From contig NZ_JACRSQ010000009.1 of assembly GCF_014384895.1 (NCBI RefSeq), forward strand, positions 1 through 64,000: 64,000 bases of DNA. Direction: 5' to 3'. How positions within the stretch are numbered: the stretch's first letter is position 1; the number at the start of each line of letters is the position of its first letter. A program made the translations under genes and the position numbers. Below, piece after piece: positions 51,077 through 60,618 of this stretch. Below the pieces are notes generated by a model. That model had not been told where the DNA came from. It saw only the letters and a list, made by a program, of their open reading frames with translations, and did not search any database. The stretch is from Bianquea renquensis (GTDB lineage Bacteria > Bacillota > Clostridia > Lachnospirales > Bianqueaceae).

Positions 51077-52909
51077 ATGTGTGGAATAATAGGATATATC
51101 GGGACTGACAGGGCAACGGATGTGATTTTAGATGGCCTGTCGAGTTTAGAATACCGTGGCTATGACTCGGCGGGAATCGCGATCAATGATAGAGGCCTGC
51201 GGATCCGAAAGGCAAAAGGACGGCTTTCGAATCTTCGAGATCAGATCGAGGAGTGCCAATTCCCGGAAGGACATGTGGGAATCGGCCATACCCGCTGGGC
51301 AACCCACGGGGAACCATCCGATGTGAACTCTCATCCGCATCTGGATGAAGGGCGTCATATTGCGGTGGTTCACAATGGAATCATCGAAAACTTTAGCGAG
51401 TTGCGCGAAGAATTGCAGGCGAAGGGAGTTCATTTCGCTTCCGAGACGGACACGGAGGTGATTCCCAACCTGATGTATCAATACTACCGCCAATGTGGCA
51501 ACGCCATGGAAGCCATACGACTTGCAGCTGGCGATATGCGGGGCTCCTACGCGCTAGGGGTTATCTTTGCGGATGACGAAGAGCGGCTGTACGCCGTGCG
51601 AAAGGATAGCCCTTTGATTCTTGGCAGAGGGGACGGAGAGAACTTTATTGCCTCCGATATCCCTGCCATCCTGCCCTATACGAGAGACATCTATCTATTA
51701 AATGACAATGAGATTGCGGTTTTGGGCCGAAAGACCATTGAAATCTACGGGGCCGGCGGAGAAAAAGTGGAGCGGGAGATCTTCCACGTCCATTGGGATG
51801 TAAAGGCGGCGGAGAAAAATGGATATGAGCATTTCATGCTCAAAGAGATTTTCGAGCAGCCTGAGGTGGTCAGAGCGACAATTGTGCCAAGACTGTCAAT
51901 GAACGAGGAACAGGTGAAGTTGGATCGGATTCACATTACAAAGGAGGAGCTGGACAACACGAATCGAATCTATATCGTGGCATGCGGCACGGCCTATCAT
52001 GCCGGTCTAGTGGGAAAATACCTGCTGGAGAAGATGGCGCGTCTCCCCGTGTGGGCGGAGACGGCATCGGAATTTCGATATCGGGATCCGGTTCTTGACT
52101 CTCACAGCCTGGTCATTGTGATCAGCCAATCGGGGGAAACGGCGGATACGCTGGCGGCGCTACGAATGGCAAAGAGGGCCGGCGCACGGGTTATGGCCAT
52201 TGTGAACGTTGTGGGATCGACCATGGACCGGGAAGCGGAAAACGTCTTGTATACCTGGGCAGGCCCTGAGATTGCCGTGGCTTCAACGAAGGCATACTCT
52301 TGTCAGCTGGCGGCCATGTATCTGTTGGTTCTGTATTTGTCCAGGATGCAAGGAACGCTATCCCGCGAAGAGTTTGCGATTCTGCGGCAGGAGCTGTACG
52401 CGCTGCCCGAGGAGATCCAGTCAATTCTAGAGCGAGCGGAATCGATCCGCCATATCGTTGCGTCCACAGTACAAAAAAGTGTGTTTTATATCGGCCGCGG
52501 ACTCGACTATTATGCCAGTATGGAGGGCTCGCTGAAACTGAAAGAGATCGCGTATATCCACAGTGAAGCATATGCGGCGGGGGAGCTGAAGCATGGGCCA
52601 ATTGCCATGATTGACGGTGATACCTTGGTCATCGGATTGATCACACAGCAGGAGCTGACAGAGAAAACTGTCAGCAATCTAAAGGAAGTCAAGGCCCGTG
52701 GTGCAAAGGTCATCTGCATTGCGGAGGAGGGAAATGAGAAGGTGACAGAGGCGGCAGACGAGGTTATCTGGATTCCCAAGAGTCATCCCATGGCTGCGTC
52801 GCTGTTGGCCAATATCGTGCAGCAACTATTTGCCTACTATATGGCGGTGAAGCTGGGAAATGACGTAGATAAGCCAAGGAATCTGGCCAAATCTGTGACA
52901 GTTGAATAG
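51077..52909 (+). CDS. glmS: Glutamine-fructose-6-phosphate aminotransferase GlmS
   Basis: This 610-residue protein starts at the ATG (MCGIIGYIGTDRATDVILDG) after GGGAGGG. Cys2 becomes the N-terminal nucleophile of the glutaminase domain (GHTRWATHGEPSDVNSHPH). Two SIS sugar-isomerase domains follow (CGTAYHAGLVGKY, ISQSGETADTL, and KSVTVE at the end). It makes glucosamine-6-phosphate, the substrate of GlmM. The strong terminator and own promoter upstream suggest separate control. Confidence 0.97.
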   Translation: MCGIIGYIGTDRATDVILDGLSSLEYRGYDSAGIAINDRGLRIRKAKGRLSNLRDQIEECQFPEGHVGIGHTRWATHGEPSDVNSHPHLDEGRHIAVVHNGIIENFSELREELQAKGVHFASETDTEVIPNLMYQYYRQCGNAMEAIRLAAGDMRGSYALGVIFADDEERLYAVRKDSPLILGRGDGENFIASDIPAILPYTRDIYLLNDNEIAVLGRKTIEIYGAGGEKVEREIFHVHWDVKAAEKNGYEHFMLKEIFEQPEVVRATIVPRLSMNEEQVKLDRIHITKEELDNTNRIYIVACGTAYHAGLVGKYLLEKMARLPVWAETASEFRYRDPVLDSHSLVIVISQSGETADTLAALRMAKRAGARVMAIVNVVGSTMDREAENVLYTWAGPEIAVASTKAYSCQLAAMYLLVLYLSRMQGTLSREEFAILRQELYALPEEIQSILERAESIRHIVASTVQKSVFYIGRGLDYYASMEGSLKLKEIAYIHSEAYAAGELKHGPIAMIDGDTLVIGLITQQELTEKTVSNLKEVKARGAKVICIAEEGNEKVTEAADEVIWIPKSHPMAASLLANIVQQLFAYYMAVKLGNDVDKPRNLAKSVTVE

Positions 52910-52960
52910 ACTGCACATTGCTACAAAGTAGAACCATGACAGGCGTTGACATGGAGTACA

Positions 52961-53004
52961 GAAAAAGACGGGCAAGAAGCGATTGCTAATTGCCCGTCTT
53001 TTTC
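52961..53004. terminator. Bidirectional terminator between glmS and a TetR gene
   Basis: A perfect 15-base stem GAAAAAGACGGGCAA / TTGCCCGTCTTTTTC has T-runs on both strands, fitting the two converging genes. Confidence 0.93.
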
Positions 53005-53059
53005 CCTATTGGGAGACCTCCCCAAAATTCTATATGATATGAGGGCAGATTGCCATGGC

Positions 53060-53677
53060 CTATTGCCCCATAATCTTGATCCATCCGGCGGTGTAGAAGT
53101 CTCGCATCTCTTTTAGATAGTATTCCGCTTCTTCAAGTGGCATTTCATGTAGAATCAACTCAAAAAATGTGTTAAACATTCCTGTAATCAATATATGCTC
53201 TAACCGCTCATCGATAGGCGGCGACGGCCTGCCCAGCTTTTCAAGCACCGCTAAATAATCATGTGTTCCTTTTGTTTCGATCTCAACCATTTCGTCGATG
53301 AGTTTTGAAAAACGTGTTCCCTCTGAACGGCAGAGAATGAGCTTAAATTCATTCAAGTGTTCGTAAGCATATAAAAGCATATCGTGCATACATTCACCGG
53401 AGATACGGCCAAGATTATCTGGCTGATTCTCAGGCGGTAAATCAGCAAACTCCTGCTGTGCTCTGCAAAAGCAATTCATAAAATAGTCGTATTGTTCACC
53501 CACCAATGCTTCAAATAAATCTTCCTTGCTGTTATAGTAACCATAAAATGCACCGGTTGTAACGCCCGCTTTTTGGACAATATTTCGCAAGGAAGCAGAC
53601 TTGAACCCTTTTTCAAGAAACTCCTGCATAGCCGCCGAAAGAAGTAAGTTTAATGTTGTCTGCTCTGCTTCGCTCAT
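53060..53677 (-). CDS. TetR/AcrR-family regulator
   Basis: This 205-residue protein starts at the ATG (MSEAEQTTLNLLLSAAMQEF) with GGAG upstream; a longer start is unlikely. The helix-turn-helix is ASLRNIVQKAGVTTGAFYGYYNSKEDLF. The ligand domain resembles regulators of efflux or lipid genes. No adjacent transporter makes its target clear; autoregulation through the inverted repeat at 53693-53707 is likely. Confidence 0.92.
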   Translation of the reverse strand: MSEAEQTTLNLLLSAAMQEFLEKGFKSASLRNIVQKAGVTTGAFYGYYNSKEDLFEALVGEQYDYFMNCFCRAQQEFADLPPENQPDNLGRISGECMHDMLLYAYEHLNEFKLILCRSEGTRFSKLIDEMVEIETKGTHDYLAVLEKLGRPSPPIDERLEHILITGMFNTFFELILHEMPLEEAEYYLKEMRDFYTAGWIKIMGQ

Positions 53678-53692
53678 TACGCCATCTCCGCC

Positions 53693-53707
53693 TATAACAC
53701 TGTTATA
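53693..53707. promoter_or_regulatory. Inverted repeat, candidate TetR operator
   Basis: TATAACA-C-TGTTATA is a perfect palindrome 16 bases upstream of the TetR start. It overlaps a minus-strand -10 region following TTGACG (53726-53731). Confidence 0.55.
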
Positions 53708-53812
53708 TATGACGGTTATATCATACGTCAAAGCAGGCGATTTGTCAATAGAAGAAAAAATTGGCGGGTATTTTTATGACCACAGGAAAAACCGAAAAAA
53801 ATGATAAACCTC

Positions 53813-53841
53813 TTGTGTTGTCTGCTAGAATTTGATACAAT
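53813..53841 (+). promoter_or_regulatory. Sigma-A promoter of the MutS-like gene
   Basis: TTGTGT (53813-53818) and TACAAT (53836-53841) are 17 bases apart, 48 bases before the TTG start. Confidence 0.65.
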
Positions 53842-53888
53842 GAATACGAATGCATAGCTAAGGCGTGAGTGCAAGGGAGGAACGGTAT

Positions 53889-55520
53889 TTGCCAAAGATA
53901 TTCAAGAAGAGCGTTTTCAAATTTGTTCAATCGCAATGGGGCAAAGAAGATGAGGATACCGATATGGTGTTCGAGGACATGGAAGAATTTTTCGTGGACA
54001 TGCTCAAGAAGCGAGACTGGATTTTGGATGACCAGACGTGGAATGACATGGATATGAATCGAGTCTTTCGCAAGGTGAATCGGACATTTTCATCGTCAGG
54101 CCAGCAGGTGCTGTACAATACGCTGCGGACACTTCAATTTGATGAGGCGGAGCTCAAGAGGCGGGATCGGCTCATTGATTTTTTCCAGCACAATAAAGAC
54201 GAGCGGGAGAAGTTATCCTGTGTTTTTTATTTCTTAGGAAAAGAGGGCTATGATGGCGCAGCCTCTATTTTATTTAAAGGAATGCCGAGCTTGCCCGATT
54301 ACGCATCGTGGGCGCCGGTCTTGACGGTCTGCATGATCCTCTCAATTTTGTCGGTTTTCCTGATCGGAGTCAGGGCCTTGATTCCGATTCTGATAATGTT
54401 CATCGTCAACACCGTCTTCCACAATAAACTCAACGCCCATACGGAAGCCACCATGCCCGCTATCAAGTACATCGGAAAGATGATCTATGCGGCGAAGGTG
54501 ATTGAGCAGCTGGGATATCCACAGCTGCAAAAGGACTATAACGAGTTTTTTGGAAAATGTGCGGTCAAGTGCGCGACGATCTTGAAAAAGGCCAGGAGTG
54601 TGGGCCTGGGCGGCGGTGATCCTTTCGGACTTTCTGAATATGCGAAGATGTTGTTTCTCTCGGAGGCAAGAGGTTTTTTGCGAGCCCTAAAGCATGTGGA
54701 AGAGGATGTGGCGGTCCTGCGCGTTCTATATCGGAAGCTGGGAGAGTTGGATGCATTTCAGTCTGTCGCCTCCTACAGGAGAGGACTGCGAATTTTCTCC
54801 AAGCCCAAGTTTGTTGAGGCGGGGCAGTATATTCGCGCTGAGAGCGTCGGGCATCCGCTGCTGAGCAATCCGGTCTATAATTCCATTACCATCGATCACA
54901 AGAATATTGTGGTGACCGGTTCTAATATGTCGGGTAAGTCCACCTTTCTTCGCACTGTCGCCATCAATTCTGTTTTTGCCCAGACCATCTACACCACCGT
55001 TTCAAAACAGTATGAGACGTCATTTTTCAATGTATTGACATCCATCAGCCCTAGCGATGATCTGCTGGAAGGAAAGAGTTATTATATGGCGGAGGCGGAA
55101 GCCCTTCTGCGGATGGTCAATGTCCTGGAGGAAGATCGATGTTCCCTGTTAATCATTGATGAGATTTTTCGGGGGACCAATCCCCTGGAAAGGGTGGCAG
55201 CGGCTTCGGCCCTCCTGCAATACTTTGCCAAGCGGAACACATTGGTCATTGTGGCGACCCACGATATGGAGATTACGCAGAATGTGGATGCAGATTACAC
55301 CAGCTATCATTTTTCTGAGAATGTAACCCGTGACTCCCTTGATTTCGATTATAAGTTGAAGGAAGGACCGCTGACAAAGCCAAATGGCATTCGAATTCTG
55401 GAGTATATCGGGTACCCTGAGGAGATCACGGAGAGGGCTTTTGCCAACACAGGGTATGTCTTGAATCCGGAGGATGCTGCTGAGAGTGAGAGAATGGAGT
55501 TGAGTCACGATGGAGTCTAG
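53889..55520 (+). CDS. MutS-like ATPase with membrane helices
   Basis: The TTG chosen lies 8 bases after GGGAGG and gives 543 residues. The N-terminal half has a MutS core/lever-like helical region interrupted by two membrane helices (about 145-190). The C-terminal ATPase domain has Walker A TGSNMSGKST, Walker B LLIIDEIFRGTNPLERV and the closing HDMEITQNV. No mismatch-binding or connector domain is present. Membrane-anchored MutS paralogues are of unknown role. It overlaps the next gene by 11 bases. Confidence 0.87.
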   Translation: MPKIFKKSVFKFVQSQWGKEDEDTDMVFEDMEEFFVDMLKKRDWILDDQTWNDMDMNRVFRKVNRTFSSSGQQVLYNTLRTLQFDEAELKRRDRLIDFFQHNKDEREKLSCVFYFLGKEGYDGAASILFKGMPSLPDYASWAPVLTVCMILSILSVFLIGVRALIPILIMFIVNTVFHNKLNAHTEATMPAIKYIGKMIYAAKVIEQLGYPQLQKDYNEFFGKCAVKCATILKKARSVGLGGGDPFGLSEYAKMLFLSEARGFLRALKHVEEDVAVLRVLYRKLGELDAFQSVASYRRGLRIFSKPKFVEAGQYIRAESVGHPLLSNPVYNSITIDHKNIVVTGSNMSGKSTFLRTVAINSVFAQTIYTTVSKQYETSFFNVLTSISPSDDLLEGKSYYMAEAEALLRMVNVLEEDRCSLLIIDEIFRGTNPLERVAAASALLQYFAKRNTLVIVATHDMEITQNVDADYTSYHFSENVTRDSLDFDYKLKEGPLTKPNGIRILEYIGYPEEITERAFANTGYVLNPEDAAESERMELSHDGV

Positions 55521-57315
55521 AGAAGAAATCTTTGCAGGGAAGCTCAATGTAGAAATCGATTGCCAGTGCGGACGAAAGCACAAAGCCGCCATCGATCGAA
55601 TTATCATTGGAAGAGGGGCTTTGGACCATCTTCCAGAGATTATGCAGGAACAGGGGAAGGAGAGCGCCTTCTTGCTGGCGGACGAGACAACGTGGCAGGT
55701 AGCGGGCCAGCGCATCGAAGAAATGCTCCGACAGCAATCGCTCCGAACCTATGCCCATGTATATCACCGGGATGGCGTCCTGGAGGCGGACGAGAGAGCG
55801 GTGGAGGAGGGGTGTGCAGCTGTGGCACAGCTGGGGGAGAGGCCGTCGGTGCTCATCGCTGTCGGCTCCGGAACGCTCAATGATCTGGGTAAAGCAGTTG
55901 CCCATGCGGCGGGATGCCCGCAGTGGGTCGTCGGCACCGCGCCTTCCATGGATGGCTACGCCTCCACCGTGGCAGCTCTCACAAAGAATGATATCAAGAT
56001 TTCTGAGTACTATGATCCTCCCGCTGTGATCATCGGGGATACACAGATTATGCAGACAGCGCCCCGTTCCATGGTTTTAGCGGGAATCGGGGATATGGCG
56101 GCTAAGTACAATGCAATCCTGGAGTGGAGGATCAGCCATCTGGTAAATGGAGAGTACTATTGTGCCTTCATAGCGGATGGCATGCTGGAAACGACGGACC
56201 AAGTTATGAGGCTTGCCCTTGAAGCTCCCACAGAGGGACCACTCGCCGACGAGCTGTTAGAGCGGTTGATGGAGGGACTTGTGGCCTCCGGAATCTATAT
56301 GAGCTATACAGGTTCCTCAAGAGCCGCCTCCGGCGCGGAGCATCATCTGTCTCATTTTTGGGAGATGTGGCTACAGCTGTCAGGAAAACCGCCGATTTTC
56401 CACGGCGTCAAAGTTGGGGTGGGGTCGATGATTTTGGATAAGCTCTACCGAGAATTTCTTCCCTATACCATCCCCCAGCAGGAGGCAAAGCGATTCCTGG
56501 AACAGTTCGACGAGGAGGCTGACAGGGCGGAGATTGCGGAAGTCTATGGAAAAGCGGCGCCTACGGTTCTGGCCGACTACGATTTTCAGAGGGACGTCCG
56601 TTTACAGCGGCTGGAACGCTTAGTCCAGCTAAAACCACAGATCGATGAGGAGATTACCCGCATGTTGCCCCGCCTGGATTTGATGAAACAGGCCATGTTC
56701 CATACAGGGGCCACTGTGGATTGGCGGCAGTTGCCAGGTATTACGGCCAAAGTGGTACGGCAGGCGATCCTCCGCGGGAAAGAGATCCGTCCTCAGTATA
56801 CGATTTTGCAGATGGCACTGGAAACCAGGTTTCCCATGGATGATTTTGTGGATCAGGTCCTTCACGATGGTGCAGGGGGGGAGCAGCGCCAGGATATCCC
56901 GATTCTTCAGCCCCGTGAAAGGGAACAGATAGACCTTGAACAGATGGAACAGAAGGTAACGAGTCTTGATAAAATGGAGGAAACGGACATGGAAGACGAG
57001 AAAGTGATGGCGGCAGCCGTGGAGACGCAAGAGGAGACCGTCGCGGAGGCGGGTAAGGCTGTTGACGCGATAAAACAGCCGGAGGAGGAAAAGAAGCTGG
57101 CAGCGGCAAAGCGGCGAGGACGCCCTAAGAAAGAGGAGGGCGAAGCCAAGCCGAAAGCGGCGGCTAAAAAGACCACCGCGAAGAAAGCGCCGTCCACCAG
57201 GAATGCGGCGAGTGCCTCTACAGCAAAGAAAAAAGTGGCAGAAAAGGCAGCGCCCAAAGAGGTAAATCCGCCAGCGCGCCGCAAAAAAGAGGAATTGCCG
57301 TATTATTTGTTGTAA
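55510..57315 (+). CDS. sn-Glycerol-1-phosphate dehydrogenase with basic H1/AT-hook-like tail
   Basis: The first 450 or so residues are an AraM/EgsA-type dehydrogenase: nucleotide loop VGSGTLNDLGKAVAH, TAPSMDGYAS, and probable metal ligands Asp in GIGDMAAKY, His in GAEHHLSHFWEM and His in IFHGVKVGVGSM. The family makes sn-glycerol-1-phosphate from dihydroxyacetone phosphate. A further 150 residues form an acidic linker then a Lys/Ala/Pro-rich tail with an AT-hook core KRRGRPKK (about 534-541) and KAAAKKTTAKKA. Family members usually lack this tail. The total is 601 residues. Confidence 0.9.
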   Translation: MESREEIFAGKLNVEIDCQCGRKHKAAIDRIIIGRGALDHLPEIMQEQGKESAFLLADETTWQVAGQRIEEMLRQQSLRTYAHVYHRDGVLEADERAVEEGCAAVAQLGERPSVLIAVGSGTLNDLGKAVAHAAGCPQWVVGTAPSMDGYASTVAALTKNDIKISEYYDPPAVIIGDTQIMQTAPRSMVLAGIGDMAAKYNAILEWRISHLVNGEYYCAFIADGMLETTDQVMRLALEAPTEGPLADELLERLMEGLVASGIYMSYTGSSRAASGAEHHLSHFWEMWLQLSGKPPIFHGVKVGVGSMILDKLYREFLPYTIPQQEAKRFLEQFDEEADRAEIAEVYGKAAPTVLADYDFQRDVRLQRLERLVQLKPQIDEEITRMLPRLDLMKQAMFHTGATVDWRQLPGITAKVVRQAILRGKEIRPQYTILQMALETRFPMDDFVDQVLHDGAGGEQRQDIPILQPREREQIDLEQMEQKVTSLDKMEETDMEDEKVMAAAVETQEETVAEAGKAVDAIKQPEEEKKLAAAKRRGRPKKEEGEAKPKAAAKKTTAKKAPSTRNAASASTAKKKVAEKAAPKEVNPPARRKKEELPYYLL

Positions 57316-57316
57316 T

Positions 57317-57345
57317 AAAAAGTTCGCCGTCAGGCGAACTTTTTA
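57317..57345 (+). terminator. Rho-independent terminator of the AGTTCGCC palindrome family
   Basis: AGTTCGCC-GTCA-GGCGAACT, followed by TTTTTA, ends the dehydrogenase transcript. It resembles the third hairpin of the array at 44962-45200. Confidence 0.88.
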
Positions 57346-57377
57346 TCCTGTAGGGAATTTGGGAAGGAGGAAAGCCG

Positions 57378-59735
57378 ATGGGGGATAAAAAAGAATTGCG
57401 GATCCCTGTGCGCCAGATGGTGGAGTTTTTATTCCGCAGTGGCGATATTGCCGGAGGCTTTTCCGGAACCCAGCGGGCGCAGGAAGGAACAAGGATTCAT
57501 CAGAAGCTCCAGAAGAAAGCGCCGGATGGATATGAGAAGGAAGTGTTTCTGCGCTACCGGATGGAGCTGACGCCGGAGGTGGATATGGTCGTGGAGGGAC
57601 GGGCCGATGGAATCTTTCAGGAGGAAGGGGTCTGGACTGTGGACGAGATCAAGTCCACCTATCTCTCTCTGGAACGGCTGGCGGTGAACCCGACACATCT
57701 GGCGCAGGCTAAGTGCTATGCCTATATGTACGCGCAGCAGCATTCCTTGGAGCGGATGCGGGTGCGGCTTGTCTACTGCCATGTGGAAACGGAGCAGGTG
57801 CGAAATTTTGATGATGACTTCTCCTTTTCCGAGTTAGAAGTTTTTTTCCAGGACGCCCTCAAGCAGTATGGAATCTGGCTTATCTGGAGAGAGCGGTGGG
57901 AACGGGGGCGCAATGATAGCGCGGCTCAGATATCCTTCCCTTTTTCCGACTTCCGGCCGGGACAGCGCACGATGGCGGCCTATATCTTCAAGGCGATTGC
58001 GGAGGGAGAGCGATTATTTTTGCAGGCCCCCACTGGAATCGGGAAAACCATGAGCGCTTTGTTCCCCGCGATTAAGGCATTTGAGCGGGGAAAGGTGGAG
58101 CGGATTTTTTATCTGACCGCGAAGAATGTCACGGGACAAGCGGCCCGCAATGCGCTGGAGATTTTGCGGGCGGAGGGATTGAAGGTGAAGTCCATCTCCC
58201 TGACGGCCAAGGACAAGCTCTGCCCTATGGAGGAGCGCCTTTGCCATCCAGATATCTGCCCTCGCGCAAAGGGGCATTTTGACCGGATCAATGAGGCCCT
58301 GTACGCGGCTTTGGAGGCGGAAGATTGCTTTTCCAAGGAATCCATTTTGAGATGGAGCGAGGCGTATCAAGTCTGCCCCTTTGAGTTTTCCTTGGACTTG
58401 TCTCTCTGGGCGGATGTGATCATCTGTGACTATAACTACGCCTTCGATCCCACGGCGTCCCTGAAGCGGTTCTTTCAGGAGGAAAAGAGGGACTATGTTC
58501 TGCTGGTGGATGAGGCGCATAATCTTGTGGATCGGGCGAGGGACATGTTCAGCGCTCACATATCAAAGCGGTCCTTTATGGAGTTTCATAAGAAGCTAAA
58601 GGCAGACAGCGGGCAGGATCAATTTCAGAGCTTGAAGAGGAGCTTAACCCGGATCAATCAGGATTTTCTGGCGCTGCAGAAGCGGTTTGATGGAGCGGAC
58701 TATGGAATTGAGGAGGCGCCCGATGAAAAGCTGTACTATGATTGTACTCTTTTCTCTCAGGCCTGTGAGGAGTATCTGCTGGAAAATGGTGCCGCCGCAG
58801 GCCAGGAGACCATGGAGCTGTATTTTAATGTCCTGTTTTTTCTGCGGATCTGGGACGTCTATGGAGATGGGTATCTCTGTTATGGGCAGAGGGTAGGCCA
58901 GGATTTACTCTTGAAATTGTTTTGTATCCACCCGGCGAAGCAGCTACAGGAGGTGTACGCCGGCGTCCGGAGCGTCGTGTTTTTTTCTGCCACATTCACG
59001 CCCATCGAGTACTACAAAGATTTGCTGGGAGGGCAGGGGAGGGACAAGGCAATCGCCCTGGAATCCCCTTTTGACCCAGAGAAAAAGCTTGTTATGATTG
59101 CGGACGGAATTCGGGCCACCTATGATGCGAGAGAGCGGACTCGGAGCGAAGTGGTCTCGATGCTCTATCAATTTTATATGGCAAGAGAAGGACATTATAT
59201 GGTATTCTTTCCCTCGTTTCAATATTTGAACTTGATTTATGAATTTTTCATCGACGCGTATCCGCAGGTGCGAACGGTGCGCCAGGAAAGCGCCATGACC
59301 GAAGAGGACAGGGAAGAGTTTCTTTCCTACTTTGCTCTGGAAGAGGGCGCGGTGCTTGGTTTCTGTGTATTGGGCGGCGTCTTTTCTGAGGGAATCGATT
59401 TGAAAGGGGATAGGCTGATCGGCGTTGCTGTCGTCAGTGTGGGCCTCCCCCAATTAGGGCTGGAACGAAACCTGATTCAGGACTATATACAGGAACGCAG
59501 CGGGCTGGGCTTTCAGTATGCCTATATGTATCCGGGAATCAACAAAATTTTTCAGGCGGCAGGTCGAGTGATACGGACAGAGGAGGATCAGGGGGTGATT
59601 TTGCTCATGGATGAGCGCTTTGGACAAAGCCGGTATCGAGATTTATTTCCAAAGGATTGGTTTCCGTGCTATCGGGTCACACCGCGGTCCATAGGGCCGA
59701 TAGTAAAAGAATTTTGGAAGGGGCAGGGGTGTTAG
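57378..59735 (+). CDS. DinG/XPD-type helicase with N-terminal Cas4-like nuclease domain
   Basis: Of the 785 residues, about 1-180 form a PD-(D/E)XK domain (GRADGIF then VDEIKSTY). The rest is a superfamily 2 helicase of the Rad3/DinG class with Walker A APTGIGKT, DEAHN, and an iron-sulphur cluster signature of four Cys (LCPMEERLCHPDICPRA and a later CPFEF). The C-terminal half has the QAAGRVIR motif VI. It acts in DNA repair or replication restart. An AAGGAGG site precedes the ATG. Confidence 0.92.
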   Translation: MGDKKELRIPVRQMVEFLFRSGDIAGGFSGTQRAQEGTRIHQKLQKKAPDGYEKEVFLRYRMELTPEVDMVVEGRADGIFQEEGVWTVDEIKSTYLSLERLAVNPTHLAQAKCYAYMYAQQHSLERMRVRLVYCHVETEQVRNFDDDFSFSELEVFFQDALKQYGIWLIWRERWERGRNDSAAQISFPFSDFRPGQRTMAAYIFKAIAEGERLFLQAPTGIGKTMSALFPAIKAFERGKVERIFYLTAKNVTGQAARNALEILRAEGLKVKSISLTAKDKLCPMEERLCHPDICPRAKGHFDRINEALYAALEAEDCFSKESILRWSEAYQVCPFEFSLDLSLWADVIICDYNYAFDPTASLKRFFQEEKRDYVLLVDEAHNLVDRARDMFSAHISKRSFMEFHKKLKADSGQDQFQSLKRSLTRINQDFLALQKRFDGADYGIEEAPDEKLYYDCTLFSQACEEYLLENGAAAGQETMELYFNVLFFLRIWDVYGDGYLCYGQRVGQDLLLKLFCIHPAKQLQEVYAGVRSVVFFSATFTPIEYYKDLLGGQGRDKAIALESPFDPEKKLVMIADGIRATYDARERTRSEVVSMLYQFYMAREGHYMVFFPSFQYLNLIYEFFIDAYPQVRTVRQESAMTEEDREEFLSYFALEEGAVLGFCVLGGVFSEGIDLKGDRLIGVAVVSVGLPQLGLERNLIQDYIQERSGLGFQYAYMYPGINKIFQAAGRVIRTEEDQGVILLMDERFGQSRYRDLFPKDWFPCYRVTPRSIGPIVKEFWKGQGC

Positions 59736-59738
59736 CGT

Positions 59739-60527
59739 ATGCGATATTGTTCGGTCGCAAGTGGCAGCAACGGAAATTGTCACTACATCGAGAGTGGGGA
59801 ATATCGAATCCTGGTGGATCTCGGGCTTAGCGCGAGGCAGATCGAGGACGGATTAAAAAGCGTTGGAATCGATCCCGCTTCAATCAATGGGATTTTTGTT
59901 ACCCACGAGCATTCAGATCATATCCGAGGCATCGGAGTCTGGGCAAGACGCTATAAAGTCCCGATTCTTGCCACCGCCGGAACGTGGAAAGGGATGGAGA
60001 GGAGCCTGGGACCTGTATCCGGTGAGTTGGCTGTGACCATCCGGACCGGTAAGGGATACCGGCTGGGCGATATGCGCATTGAAGCGTTCTCTATTTACCA
60101 CGACGCCAATGAACCTGTCGGATACTGTTTTGAGAGCGGCGGTCGAAAAATAGCGGTGATGACGGATACAGGAATGGTGACATCGGATATGAAGCACAGG
60201 CTGATGGACTGTGACCTCGCTGTGGTCGAGAGCAATCACGATGTGGATATGCTGATGCACGGGCGGTATCCATGGCCTTTGAAGAAGCGAATCCGAAGCA
60301 ATCTGGGGCATCTCTCCAACGAGGATTGTGGCAGTATTCTCGCGGAGGTTTTTGTAGAAAATGCCAGAGGGACATTTTTGTTGGGGCATCTGAGCGAGGA
60401 GAACAATCGCCCAGAGCTGGCAATGGAAACGGTCCAGACGATTTTGGAGGAACGCCTGGGAGAGAGAAAGGATTCAGTATTTTTGACAAAAAGGGGAGCG
60501 CCTACGGACATGTTTACACTGCCGTAA
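59739..60527 (+). CDS. YycJ/WalJ-like MBL-fold hydrolase
   Basis: This 262-residue metallo-beta-lactamase-fold protein has the metal-binding motif THEHSDHIRGIGVW and SGSNGNCHYIESGEYRILVD, both typical of YycJ. Further ligands are at NHDVDML and HLSNEDC. Family members act in cell-wall/DNA-linked regulation with WalRK elsewhere, with a suggested nuclease activity. It begins 3 bases after the helicase stop. Confidence 0.9.
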   Translation: MRYCSVASGSNGNCHYIESGEYRILVDLGLSARQIEDGLKSVGIDPASINGIFVTHEHSDHIRGIGVWARRYKVPILATAGTWKGMERSLGPVSGELAVTIRTGKGYRLGDMRIEAFSIYHDANEPVGYCFESGGRKIAVMTDTGMVTSDMKHRLMDCDLAVVESNHDVDMLMHGRYPWPLKKRIRSNLGHLSNEDCGSILAEVFVENARGTFLLGHLSEENNRPELAMETVQTILEERLGERKDSVFLTKRGAPTDMFTLP

Positions 60528-60544
60528 TTTTCCCTGGGCTGGAT

Positions 60545-60573
60545 TTGACATCTGGATAAAAATCATGTAAAAT
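60545..60573 (+). promoter_or_regulatory. Sigma-A promoter of the DUF6612-like lipoprotein gene
   Basis: TTGACA (60545-60550) and TAAAAT (60568-60573) are 17 bases apart, 45 bases before the ATG. Confidence 0.8.
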
Positions 60574-60618
60574 GTCCTTTGGAACACAGTTTGATTCAGT
60601 AGAAGGGAGTTTCTTAAA

